Assembly: GCA_009937255.1 (NCBI GenBank)
Contig: JAACCT010000015.1
Span: 55,431 to 119,430 of the forward strand
Direction of reading: 5' to 3'
Origin: Dehalococcoidales bacterium
GTDB taxonomy: Bacteria > Chloroflexota > Dehalococcoidia > Lucifugimonadales > Lucifugimonadaceae
Length of the DNA: 64,000 nucleotides
In this document: positions 1 through 7,908 of the stretch, in pieces
Position numbering within the stretch: position 1 is the stretch's first letter
How the letters are laid out: every line of letters starts with the position of its first letter
The notes under the pieces: model-generated
Database searches by the model: none
Told to the model about the DNA's origin: nothing
What the model saw: only the letters and a program-made list of their open reading frames with translations
Made by a program: the position numbers and the translations under genes

Positions 1-717
1 GATGTATTACAAGCTCAATCTGCTGGACTTGATATTATATCTGTATTAAGTATTTCGCAGCATCCATTAAATTCAATAATGACCTTAAGAGAAAATAATA
101 TAAATTCTCCTAAAGATTTAAAAGACAAAAAAATAGGTTTTCCAGGAATACCTTCTAATAAAGCAATGCTTGAAACAGTTTTGAATAATCAAGGATTAGA
201 TATTAATGATGTAGAAACTATTGATGTAGGATTTGAGTTAGTAAAAGCTTTAATTTCTGGATCAGTTGATGCAATTATAGGTGCATATTGGACACATGAA
301 TCTATAGTTATGGAGCTACAAGGTTATGAAATTAATATAATGAGATTAGAAGAATGGGGAGTTCCAGATTACTATGAATTAATTCTAATAACTAACTCCA
401 CTTATTTAAATGAAAATAAAAATGAAGTAGAAAAAGTTGTTGAATCTATTACCAAGGGATATCAATTTGCAATAAATAATCCTGAAAAATCTATAGACAG
501 TGTAATAAGTATTGCTGGAAAAGAAATTGTAGAGGAAGATGTTGAAAGAAAAGGTATAGAGCTTTTAATACCAATGTGGGAATCTAAATCTATTCCATTT
601 GGATTTCAAGACACTAAGAAATGGGAAGATACTTATAATTGGATGAATAATAATGGTTTCTTAGATAAAGAATTGAAAATAGAAAGCCTACTTTTTACTG
701 AATTTTCAAATAATTAA
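1..717 (+). CDS. ABC transporter substrate-binding protein, NMT1/THI5 (SsuA/ThiY) type, 5' end cut
   Basis: The frame is open from base 1, so the gene begins left of the window; the ORF track's ATG at 79 is internal. About 238 residues are visible. The motif sequence DLKDKKIGFPG followed by a segment on loss of function by residence (VDAIIGAYWTHE) is typical of the C-terminal two thirds of NMT1/THI5-like periplasmic binding proteins, which capture thiamine pyrimidine precursors or alkylsulfonate/nitrate-type ligands for an ABC importer. The nearby thiD (HMP-phosphate kinase, 1659) favours a thiamine-precursor ligand; this is inference from context. The signal peptide and the permease/ATPase genes would lie upstream and cannot be seen. 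It converges on the SMP-30 gene with a 1-base gap. Confidence 0.75.
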   Translation, partial: DVLQAQSAGLDIISVLSISQHPLNSIMTLRENNINSPKDLKDKKIGFPGIPSNKAMLETVLNNQGLDINDVETIDVGFELVKALISGSVDAIIGAYWTHESIVMELQGYEINIMRLEEWGVPDYYELILITNSTYLNENKNEVEKVVESITKGYQFAINNPEKSIDSVISIAGKEIVEEDVERKGIELLIPMWESKSIPFGFQDTKKWEDTYNWMNNNGFLDKELKIESLLFTEFSNN

Positions 718-718
718 T

Positions 719-1594
719 TTAAGGCCATAGAAGGACTCCTCTTAAATCTGTTTCAGCTTCTAAAAGGTGTCCTGCTATGCTTGTAACGTAAATTTTATTT
801 CCTATAAAAGTACAATTTGTGGGTCTTTCACATGGAGTTTTATGATTTTGGAGTATTTTGCCGTTAATATCAAATACAGTTATGTTACCACCAGGTCCTG
901 AAATCTCCCAACCTGTTGCTGCTACTATGTATTTTTCCCCAGATTTATCTTCTGCTAAAGTCATACCATCAATTCCTCTATGAAACCCAAAATTATGTAG
1001 AATTTTCATATTACTTAAAGAACCATCCTCATTAATATCATAAGATCTAAGTTCTCTTTCTTGGTCAGCTCTATAATCAGATTGAGCAACATAAAGAATA
1101 TCCTCGTTATCATTAAATAATAATCCATTTGGCATTGATGTATCGAATGTTCTTCTTGTACTTTTATAACTTCCATCAGGCTGTTTATCTGCTGAAATGA
1201 TAGCTGAGAAATTTATACCTTGTTCAGGATTAATATCACCAACTCTATCTGAGAAATATATAGTACCTTTTTTATTAATTGCAAGATCATTTGGACTATT
1301 TATTTTTTCTCCGTTCAAAGTATCAACTATAGATCTTTTTGAACCATCTCTATAGTAAATAGATATATTTCTATTATTTCCTTCACATGCAAATAATTCT
1401 CCTTCTAAATTATAATTTAGACCATTTGCCCCTCCAGTATTTGAAGCATATTCTAAAACTTGGTTATTTGAGGGATTATAAGATAAAATTCTATTATTTG
1501 CTATATTAGAAAATAATAGGAGTTTTCCATTCCAACATGGACCTTCTGTTATAGAACCTAAATTAGGTATTACGTTTTTGAATTTCCAAGACAT
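719..1594 (-). CDS. SMP-30/gluconolactonase family protein
   Basis: 291 residues, full length for the SMP-30/gluconolactonase/LRE six-bladed beta-propeller family. The expected metal ligands can be placed: Glu in TEGPCW near residue 17, Asn-Asp in NSPNDLAI, Asn in PNGLLF and Asp in RGIDGMTLA. Members hydrolyse sugar-acid lactones using a divalent metal. No signal peptide is seen, so a cytoplasmic location is likely. It is transcribed divergently from thiD across a 64-base gap containing an inverted repeat. A lactonase fits the sugar-acid dehydratases (enolase superfamily) found further along the window, but the actual substrate cannot be read from sequence. Confidence 0.8.
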   Translation of the reverse strand: MSWKFKNVIPNLGSITEGPCWNGKLLLFSNIANNRILSYNPSNNQVLEYASNTGGANGLNYNLEGELFACEGNNRNISIYYRDGSKRSIVDTLNGEKINSPNDLAINKKGTIYFSDRVGDINPEQGINFSAIISADKQPDGSYKSTRRTFDTSMPNGLLFNDNEDILYVAQSDYRADQERELRSYDINEDGSLSNMKILHNFGFHRGIDGMTLAEDKSGEKYIVAATGWEISGPGGNITVFDINGKILQNHKTPCERPTNCTFIGNKIYVTSIAGHLLEAETDLRGVLLWP

Positions 1595-1608
1595 TTTTAC
1601 CTCTGCTA

Positions 1609-1631
1609 GAATTGTTATTATAATAATTCTA
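1609..1631. promoter_or_regulatory. near-perfect inverted repeat in divergent promoter region (SMP-30 / thiD)
   Basis: AGAATTGTTAT followed by one base and ATAATAATTCT: two 11-base arms matching at 10 of 11 positions with a 1-base centre. It lies between two divergent genes and overlaps a TATAAT hexamer (1631-1636) reading toward thiD. The geometry suits a dimeric repressor operator rather than a hairpin, since there is almost no loop. No partner -35 was convincing. Confidence 0.4.
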
Positions 1632-1658
1632 TAATCTAAATCATATTAAAGTAAAATC

Positions 1659-2462
1659 ATGAAACCAGATGGAAAAATATTACCTATATGTATGACAATT
1701 GCTGGATCAGATTCAGGCGGAGGCGCTGGGATTCAAGCAGACCTTAAGACTTTTGCATCTTTAAAATGCTATGGAGTTTCTGTAATAACATCAGTAACTG
1801 CTCAAAATACTAAAGGTGTAGATGATATTCATATTATTCCTAAAAATATTATTAAAAGTCAGATAATTGCTATTAATAATGATATGAATTTTAAGGCAGT
1901 TAAAACTGGAATGCTACCTGATGAGAATACTGTTGTTACCGTTTCAAATGAACTACAAAATATTACAAAATTGATTTTAGTAGTTGATCCAGTAATTGTA
2001 GCTACGTCAGGAGATATTCTTGTTTCAAAAAATGCTATTGAATCTATAAAAACAAAATTATTGCCATTAGCATCAGTAATTACTCCAAATTTGCTAGAAG
2101 CAGAAGCACTTACTGGGGTAAAAATTAATAATAAAAACGAATTATTTGAAGCTTGTGAAATATTAAAAAGTTATGGTCCAAAATCAGTTCTTATCAAGGG
2201 AGGTCATTTTTTTGAATCGGAATTTGCAGAAGATACTCTTTATGATGGAAAAACTTTTGAATTTTTTTCAAAAAAAAGAATCAAAACCACATCAACACAC
2301 GGTACAGGATGTACCTTTTCTTCTGCAATTACTGCGTTTTTGGCAAATGATAAAAATTTAATAGATTCTGTTAATAGTGCAAAATCTTATGTTACTAATG
2401 CTATAAACAAAGCTTATAAAATAGGTGAGGGGAATGGACCCTTGAATCATTTTTATATTTAG
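1659..2462 (+). CDS. thiD: hydroxymethylpyrimidine/phosphomethylpyrimidine kinase
   Basis: 267 residues, the normal ThiD length. It phosphorylates HMP and HMP-phosphate to HMP-diphosphate for thiamine synthesis or salvage. Diagnostic ribokinase-fold motifs are present: IAGSDSGGGAGIQADLKTF near the N terminus, VDPVIVATSGD around residue 110, TPNLLEAEAL, IKGGH, and the anion-hole motif THGTGCTFSSA near residue 212. The ATG at 1659 has no obvious Shine-Dalgarno; a TATAAT at 1631 would leave a very short leader. No TPP riboswitch is visible upstream. The adjacent binding-protein gene on the left suggests uptake of the pyrimidine moiety. Confidence 0.93.
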   Translation: MKPDGKILPICMTIAGSDSGGGAGIQADLKTFASLKCYGVSVITSVTAQNTKGVDDIHIIPKNIIKSQIIAINNDMNFKAVKTGMLPDENTVVTVSNELQNITKLILVVDPVIVATSGDILVSKNAIESIKTKLLPLASVITPNLLEAEALTGVKINNKNELFEACEILKSYGPKSVLIKGGHFFESEFAEDTLYDGKTFEFFSKKRIKTTSTHGTGCTFSSAITAFLANDKNLIDSVNSAKSYVTNAINKAYKIGEGNGPLNHFYI

Positions 2463-2491
2463 TGATTAAAAATATCTAGGTCAATTAGTTT

Positions 2492-3727
2492 ATGAGTAAA
2501 ATTTTTCCTAATAATAAATATCTAAATAAACTTTTTAAATCAAAAAAGCCGTTGATAATTTACAAAGTTAAAAATGGGTATGATTTACTTACTGATTTTT
2601 CTCATAAAATTCAGCTTGATAATAAAAATATTGACAATTTTTTCTCAAATATATTACATCTTGATCCTGATAAAGAAATCTTTGATGGATATGTAGGATT
2701 TTTTGATTATAAACTTTTGTGTAATTTAATTGGCTTAAAAATAAATAAAAAAAAATCAGATTTTTTCAATAAAAGTATTTTTTATAAACCAGAAACAGTA
2801 ATAAAAATAAGAAAAAAGGTGAGAATCTTTAGCTCTCTTTCCATTGAATATAGAGAAAATGAATTAAACAATGAATTGAAAAATTATGAAGAAAATATTT
2901 TTTATCATAAAAAAAACTTTGATATTAACTACTCATTAGAAAATTTTAAAGAAAAATTTAATTTTGCTAAAAAGAAAATAATTGCTGGAGAAACTTATCA
3001 AATTAAAATTTCTCAAAAATATACTAATAATTCATATATCAATCCTATAGAATTTTTTATTAATTTGATGCAAGTTAATTGTTCACCAGAATCGTTTATG
3101 ATTAGAGATGAAAATTATTCTATAGTTAGTTGCTCTCCTGAAAATTTAATTTATAAAAAAGGAAGTAAAATTACGACAAAGCCCATAGCTGGAACAATAA
3201 AAAAAAATAAATTAATGGATATAACCTTGGCAAAAAAAATATTTGCTGAAAATAAAAAAGAAAACAAAGAACATAATATGATCATAGACTTAGAAAGGAA
3301 TGATTTGTCAAAAATTTGTAAACCTGGATCTGTTAAATTGAAGAATAAAAAACTGGTAGAAGAATATAAAGATCTTTTTCATTATGTTTCTGAAATTTCT
3401 GGAGAAATTAAAGAAGGGGTTGATATTAAAGAAATTATAACTGCAATGATGCCCGGGGGGTCAGTTATAGGTTGCCCAAAAATTAGTACTTTGAATATTA
3501 TTAATAATTTAGAGGATTCAAGTAGAAATATTTTTACTGGAAGCTTTGGTTACATTAAATCCAATTTGGATATGAGATTTAATGTCATTATTAGGACTAT
3601 ACTAAATTATAAAAATTCTATAGAAATTTTAGCAGCAAGTGGAGTTATTTTTGATAGTAAATATAAAAATGAATATGAAGAAAACTTTATTAAAGCTAAA
3701 TCTTTAATGGATTTATTTAAATTATGA
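2492..3727 (+). CDS. pabB: aminodeoxychorismate synthase component I-like (chorismate-binding enzyme)
   Basis: 411 residues, shorter than TrpE and matching PabB. Chorismate-binding motifs are clear: GETYQIKISQKY near residue 170, VSCSPENL, KPIAGT, HNMIIDLERNDL, MMPGGSVIGCPK and the C-terminal GSFGYI and AASGVIFDS segments. It should convert chorismate plus amide ammonia to aminodeoxychorismate with PabA. The next genes are the amidotransferase (4-base ATGA overlap) and a class IV lyase/aminotransferase, which supports folate rather than tryptophan duty. Oddity: the motif reads PIAGT as in anthranilate synthases, where E. coli PabB has a lysine in PIKGT, so a TrpE-like activity cannot be excluded by sequence alone. 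Confidence 0.8.
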   Translation: MSKIFPNNKYLNKLFKSKKPLIIYKVKNGYDLLTDFSHKIQLDNKNIDNFFSNILHLDPDKEIFDGYVGFFDYKLLCNLIGLKINKKKSDFFNKSIFYKPETVIKIRKKVRIFSSLSIEYRENELNNELKNYEENIFYHKKNFDINYSLENFKEKFNFAKKKIIAGETYQIKISQKYTNNSYINPIEFFINLMQVNCSPESFMIRDENYSIVSCSPENLIYKKGSKITTKPIAGTIKKNKLMDITLAKKIFAENKKENKEHNMIIDLERNDLSKICKPGSVKLKNKKLVEEYKDLFHYVSEISGEIKEGVDIKEIITAMMPGGSVIGCPKISTLNIINNLEDSSRNIFTGSFGYIKSNLDMRFNVIIRTILNYKNSIEILAASGVIFDSKYKNEYEENFIKAKSLMDLFKL

Positions 3728-4281
3728 TTTATGTTATCGATCATAATGACTCTTTCACATTTAATTTAGTACATTTACTAGCTCTTTATGATGATGTCGT
3801 TGTATCGAACTATAAAAAAATAGATAAATCTTATATAAAAAAATCTCATCTAGTAGTGTTTTCACCTGGACCTGGGCATCCTAAAAACTATACTGAAACA
3901 ATATCTTTGTATAAATCAATTAAAAACAATAAAAAAATACTTGGAGTTTGTCTTGGATTTCAAATAATTTTATATTCAGAAAAAGCAAAAATAATCCCTA
4001 AAAAATATATTCAGCACGGCTACAAATCTAATGTTAAAGTTAATAATTTAAGTTTAATATTTAAAAATAATACTACTTTTTCAGTCGCAAACTATAACTC
4101 TTTAAAATTATTAGAACCTTTCAAATCTGAAGAAATAAATATAACTATGAGAGATACAGAAAATAATATTGCAATGGCTCTAGAAAATATTAATAAAAAT
4201 ATATTTGGATTTCAATTTCATCCTGATTCATTTTTAACTAAAAAAGGAAAATTTCTTGTTCAAAAAATCATTTTTACATAA
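3724..4281 (+). CDS. pabA: glutamine amidotransferase subunit, PabA/TrpG type
   Basis: 185 residues, class I glutamine amidotransferase. It would supply ammonia from glutamine to the PabB partner. Seen: DHNDSFTFNLVHLL at the N terminus, FSPGPGHP, the nucleophile elbow GVCLGFQII with Cys, and FQFHPDSF with the catalytic His. Three sites differ from the usual consensus: GHQ after the elbow reads GFQ, RYHSL reads NYNSL, and the third triad residue is Asp (HPDS) instead of Glu (HPES). It overlaps pabB by 4 bases and pabC by 26. Glutaminase activity is therefore plausible but not assured; the protein may function with altered kinetics. Confidence 0.85.
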   Translation: MIYVIDHNDSFTFNLVHLLALYDDVVVSNYKKIDKSYIKKSHLVVFSPGPGHPKNYTETISLYKSIKNNKKILGVCLGFQIILYSEKAKIIPKKYIQHGYKSNVKVNNLSLIFKNNTTFSVANYNSLKLLEPFKSEEINITMRDTENNIAMALENINKNIFGFQFHPDSFLTKKGKFLVQKIIFT

Positions 4282-5011
4282 ATCTTTTGAAGAAATAGAA
4301 TTTAATTCTCTTTGGGAAAATAAAGGTGTATTTACTACAATGAGATTTATAAAATCAGCTAATAAGTTTTTATTTTATAAAGAACATATAAATAGAATTA
4401 ATAATTCTCTTATTAGCCTTAATATTAATTTTCAAATAGATAGTTTTTTTATAAATAAGATTGTTTCATTTATTAACTTAGATAATTGCAACTCTGATTT
4501 ATTAATAAGAGTTGCAATTAGTGAAAATATTATTTCTATTTCATCAAGAAAATTTTTAGAATCAAATAAAAACTTTACTTGCTATTTTAAAGAATATAAA
4601 CGAGAAAATCCCGAAATTAAAAATCTAAAATATAAAAAAATAATTGATTTCTTAAAAACAATAGATAATCAAAAAGAAGAAATCTTGCTAAGTGAAAAAA
4701 ATATTATTTTTGAAGGGTGTACAACAAATATTATTTTAAATAAAAGTCAAAATATATACATTCCTAGAAATAATTTTTATCGAGGAACTACTATGAGGTT
4801 TGTTTTAGATAAATTAGAAGAACCTGTAATAGAGAATGATATTTTAATTAGTGATATCAACAAATATGATGAAATATTATTAGTAGGTACTGGAAAAGGT
4901 GTTGTAAGTGTACGAAAAATAGAAAATACTTTATGGGAAAACAAGTCAAATTTTCTTTATAAAAAATTATCTAAAATTTATTATTCTAAAATAAATAAAT
5001 TAAATACATAG
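4256..5011 (+). CDS. pabC: aminodeoxychorismate lyase-like, class IV PLP aminotransferase family
   Basis: 251 residues starting at a TTG that overlaps pabA by 26 bases; a later ATG (about 4340) would fall inside the conserved GVFTTMRF segment, so the TTG is preferred. Family motifs: KEHINRINNSL, FEGCTTNIIL near residue 153, YRGTTMRFVLD near residue 175, and a terminal GTGKGVVSV. The PLP lysine probably lies in the central LKYKKIIDF stretch. Next to pabB/pabA the expected reaction is aminodeoxychorismate to p-aminobenzoate plus pyruvate. D-amino-acid or branched-chain transaminases share the fold, so operon position carries much of the call. Confidence 0.78.
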   Translation: MFKKSFLHKSFEEIEFNSLWENKGVFTTMRFIKSANKFLFYKEHINRINNSLISLNINFQIDSFFINKIVSFINLDNCNSDLLIRVAISENIISISSRKFLESNKNFTCYFKEYKRENPEIKNLKYKKIIDFLKTIDNQKEEILLSEKNIIFEGCTTNIILNKSQNIYIPRNNFYRGTTMRFVLDKLEEPVIENDILISDINKYDEILLVGTGKGVVSVRKIENTLWENKSNFLYKKLSKIYYSKINKLNT

Positions 5012-5018
5012 TATGAAT

Positions 5019-5783
5019 CTACCAAACACTATATCCACCATCAACTGCTATTGATGTTCCTGTGACAAAGTCGGACAGTTCACTAGATAAAAAAACTGCT
5101 GTTCCAGCTAAGTCTTTTGGGACTCCCCATCTTTCTGCTGGTGTTCTTTCTATAATCATGGCATATCTTTCAGGAAATTTAGATTTAAATCCATCTGTCA
5201 TTTCAGTAACTATCCAGCCGGGTAAAATAGAATTAACTTGAACATTATATTTGGCCCAAGCAACTGCACAACTTTTTGTATATTGGACTACTCCACCTTT
5301 ACTAGCGGCATATGCAGATGCATATCCAGTTCCAAAAATTGACATCATTGATCCTATATTTATTATTTTGCCAGATTTATTTTTTTTCATATGAGGAAAT
5401 ATATTTGAGGTGATGTCATGAATTGAATTCAAGTTAGTGTCTAAAACATCCTTCCAATCATTTTTAGATAGCAAATGAGGTTCATCACTTCTTCTTGTAA
5501 TACCAGCATTATTAACCAAAATATCAATTTTACCGAATTTTTTTATTACAAATTCCACTAATGATTTAATTGTATCTTCATTATTTACATCAAGTTCAAA
5601 GCTTTCACATTTGCCATTTATGTCTTTTAATTTATCTAGCGCAGAAATATTTTTTGTATTGTTTCTTGCGGCTATTATTACCGTACTGCCTTGCAATGCT
5701 AAGCCTTCAGCTATTCCTAATCCAATGCCTCCATTACCTCCAGTAACAATTGATATTTTATTTTCAAGAAGAGAACTTTGCAT
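5019..5783 (-). CDS. SDR family oxidoreductase (gluconate 5-dehydrogenase / KduD-like)
   Basis: 254 residues, classical short-chain dehydrogenase. Cofactor motif TGGNGGIGLGIA near residue 15, NNAG at about residue 90, catalytic Ser in INIGSMMS, YAASKGG as the Tyr-x-x-x-Lys pair, and the C-terminal FVTGTSIAVDGGYSVW. The closest recognisable pattern is gluconate 5-dehydrogenase/2-deoxy-gluconate dehydrogenase. It is the last gene of a minus-strand set with an enolase-superfamily dehydratase, XdhC and MocA-like genes, in agreement with sugar-acid oxidation; the specific substrate is not determined. Confidence 0.85.
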   Translation of the reverse strand: MQSSLLENKISIVTGGNGGIGLGIAEGLALQGSTVIIAARNNTKNISALDKLKDINGKCESFELDVNNEDTIKSLVEFVIKKFGKIDILVNNAGITRRSDEPHLLSKNDWKDVLDTNLNSIHDITSNIFPHMKKNKSGKIINIGSMMSIFGTGYASAYAASKGGVVQYTKSCAVAWAKYNVQVNSILPGWIVTEMTDGFKSKFPERYAMIIERTPAERWGVPKDLAGTAVFLSSELSDFVTGTSIAVDGGYSVW

Positions 5784-5791
5784 TTTAATTC

Positions 5792-6127
5792 CTAGTTTTT
5801 TTTTTTATAATATAATTCTTCTAGCTTTATTTCCTTACTTAAAAGGCTATTCTTAGAATTATTGTCAATATATGAAATAGATATGTTTAAAATACTTTTT
5901 TTTCTGATTATTTTAGAACTATCTGGCTTTGGTTTATAATTTTTAATTTTATTATTTTCTGCAAACGAAACTGATGTTTCTTCTGTAAAAATTATTTTTT
6001 GTTCCCCTAATTTACCATGTATAAACTCTAACAAATCATGTTCTGAAATTTTCCAATTTATATTTTCAATAGTAAAGTCTAATGCATCTTGAATAATTTC
6101 TTCTATATTTTGCTTTTTATTCTTCAT
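5792..6127 (-). CDS. small hypothetical protein between SDR and MocA-like genes
   Basis: 111 residues, not recognised. It is highly charged, rich in Lys, Glu, Ile and Asn, with no membrane segment, signal peptide or Cys motif. The first 40 residues (acidic and hydrophobic, IEEIIQDALDFTIENINW) look helical and the rest contains beta-like alternation. It overlaps the MocA-like gene by 11 bases, so it is translationally coupled and likely real. The position suggests an accessory in molybdenum hydroxylase maturation or a small polypeptide of a Mo enzyme complex, but nothing in the sequence proves this. Confidence 0.6.
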   Translation of the reverse strand: MKNKKQNIEEIIQDALDFTIENINWKISEHDLLEFIHGKLGEQKIIFTEETSVSFAENNKIKNYKPKPDSSKIIRKKSILNISISYIDNNSKNSLLSKEIKLEELYYKKKN

Positions 6128-6728
6128 TTTTTTTTAGATTTAAACCTAAACTTAATTCATATGATTTTTTATCATTTAAGTCTAGATGAGTCCATTGAGA
6201 ATTTATATCTATGGTTTTTACTAGACTATTATTTTCTCTAAATATATCTTTCAAACCATTTTTATATTGATTAATTTTCAAAATATTTTTATAGAAAGTA
6301 TGATTAAAAATTACAGGATGACCTCTTTTGTTATCAAATAGTGGTGCTGAAATTATAGCTTTTTTATTAATATGAAATTGCATTATAGATTTTAAAAACC
6401 AAAGTGGACGTGGTTGATCTACAGCAATCATTAGAAGATTTTCATTTTTATTATTTATAGAATTAATTCCGGATAAAATTGATGATGATTTACCTTTTTC
6501 AAAATCTTTATTATAAATAATATTTATATCTATTTTATTAATTTTCTTTAAAATATTTTCATAATCATACCCTAAAACTAAATTTATTCTGTCACACCCA
6601 GCTTTTATTAAAGTATTAATTTGATAATTAATTAACTCTTCACCTCTCCAGTTAAGTAATGATTTTGTAGAACCCATTCTTGTTGATTTACCTGCGGCAA
6701 GAATTAAAGCATCTATAGTAGAATTCAT
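6117..6728 (-). CDS. MobA/MocA-like nucleotidyltransferase (molybdenum cofactor)
   Basis: 203 residues, NTP_transf_3 family. The signature LAAGKSTRMGSTKSLLNW at residues 10-27 binds the nucleotide and AVDQPRP near residue 100 supplies the metal-binding Asp. The MocA subtype adds CMP to molybdopterin to form MCD, the cofactor of xanthine-oxidase-type hydroxylases; MobA adds GMP. Location 4 bases downstream of an xdhC/coxI gene favours MocA. It is translated with the small downstream protein (11-base overlap). No Mo hydroxylase structural gene is in the window, so the client enzyme is elsewhere. Confidence 0.78.
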   Translation of the reverse strand: MNSTIDALILAAGKSTRMGSTKSLLNWRGEELINYQINTLIKAGCDRINLVLGYDYENILKKINKIDINIIYNKDFEKGKSSSILSGINSINNKNENLLMIAVDQPRPLWFLKSIMQFHINKKAIISAPLFDNKRGHPVIFNHTFYKNILKINQYKNGLKDIFRENNSLVKTIDINSQWTHLDLNDKKSYELSLGLNLKKNEE

Positions 6729-6732
6729 AAAA

Positions 6733-7860
6733 TTAATTAGTTATGTTGGAAGTCTTTGATATTTTATTTCTGATTTTATCAATATATTTTTCATCTAACA
6801 TCATAGATTTTTGATCTCCACCAAGTCTAAATGATAATATTTCTGAAATTATAGACACAGCTATTTCTTCAGGTGTTCTAGCTCCAATGTTTAGACCTAC
6901 TGGAGCTCTTAACTTACTAAAAGAATCTTCATCAATTCCTTCATGAAGTAATTTTTCTATAATTAAAATAGTTTTTCTTTTTGATCCCAAAAGACCTACA
7001 TATGATGCATTCGTATCTAATGCTGCTTTAGTTGCAGCATCGTCTTGTCTATGCCCTCTAGTTGCAATAATTATAAAAGTATTTGCATTAACATTAAACT
7101 TTTTAAAACCTTCACTGTAAGAAGCAACTTTTACTTCATCAGCTTCAGGAAATCTTTCTTGATTAGCAAACTCTTTTCTATCATCAAAAATATTTAGTTC
7201 AAATCCTAAGGGTTTGGCTAGTTTTGATATTGCATTAGAAACATGCCCACCTCCTGCAATAAGTAGTTTAGGAGGCGTAGTAAAAGCTTCAATATAGATA
7301 GTTTTTCCTTCCAATTGAAGTGTTTTATTTTTACCTAAAGCCATTAGTTGTCTTGCTTCCTTAATGACTTTTTCATCAAATTTACTATCTACTAAATTAG
7401 TAGTTTTAGAACCATCTTCTCTTACTAGTATCTTTTTTCCTATTTCTAATTGTGAATCTGAATCTAGCATTTGAATTAAAGCAACAGGTTTTTCTCCATT
7501 GTATGCTTTTTTAATTTCATCCAAATAAAATTCAAATTCTGATTTATTTTCAATTGGGTCAATTAAAAAATGCATCGTTCCACCACAAACTAATCCATCT
7601 TTTGCAGCTAAATCTTCATTTAATTCATACGGTCTAACTTCAGCATTTTCTTTTCTTTTAATTTTTTCACTGGAAGCAAACCATATATCGCCTTCTACGC
7701 AACCTCCACCAAGGGTACCTACACCTGATCCATCTTCTCTTACCAAAAGCTTAGCTCCAGTTTTTTGAGGGGTAGAGCCGATCGTTCTGGTAACAGTAGA
7801 AATAACAAATTCTCTATTATTTCTAATTTCTTCTATTGCAGCTTCAAAAACATCTTTCAT
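6733..7860 (-). CDS. XdhC/CoxI family molybdenum hydroxylase maturation factor
   Basis: 375 residues with both XdhC domains. N-terminal domain: GSTPQKTGAKLLV, GTLGGGCVEGDIW and CGGTMHFLIDP. C-terminal Rossmann domain: LLIAGGGHVSNAI around residue 200, IIIATRGHRQDDAAT, YVGLLGSKRK and LRAPVGLNIGARTPEEIAVSI. XdhC/CoxI proteins bind the Mo cofactor, promote its sulfuration and insert it into xanthine-dehydrogenase/CO-dehydrogenase-type enzymes. It lies 48 bases downstream of the enolase gene and 4 bases upstream of the MocA-like gene, forming a maturation pair. The single Rossmann-containing length is typical of the full version. Confidence 0.9.
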   Translation of the reverse strand: MKDVFEAAIEEIRNNREFVISTVTRTIGSTPQKTGAKLLVREDGSGVGTLGGGCVEGDIWFASSEKIKRKENAEVRPYELNEDLAAKDGLVCGGTMHFLIDPIENKSEFEFYLDEIKKAYNGEKPVALIQMLDSDSQLEIGKKILVREDGSKTTNLVDSKFDEKVIKEARQLMALGKNKTLQLEGKTIYIEAFTTPPKLLIAGGGHVSNAISKLAKPLGFELNIFDDRKEFANQERFPEADEVKVASYSEGFKKFNVNANTFIIIATRGHRQDDAATKAALDTNASYVGLLGSKRKTILIIEKLLHEGIDEDSFSKLRAPVGLNIGARTPEEIAVSIISEILSFRLGGDQKSMMLDEKYIDKIRNKISKTSNITN

Positions 7861-7908
7861 AAAACATCTTTCATATAATTCCTCTATATATTATATAATT
7901 TCTTTGTT

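Noticed and set aside
1595-1658. possible TPP riboswitch before thiD
   Set aside because: The gap is only 64 bases and has no CTGAGA/ACC-type conserved core.
2173-2361. plus-strand ORF inside thiD
   Set aside because: Out-of-frame shadow of thiD with no family pattern.
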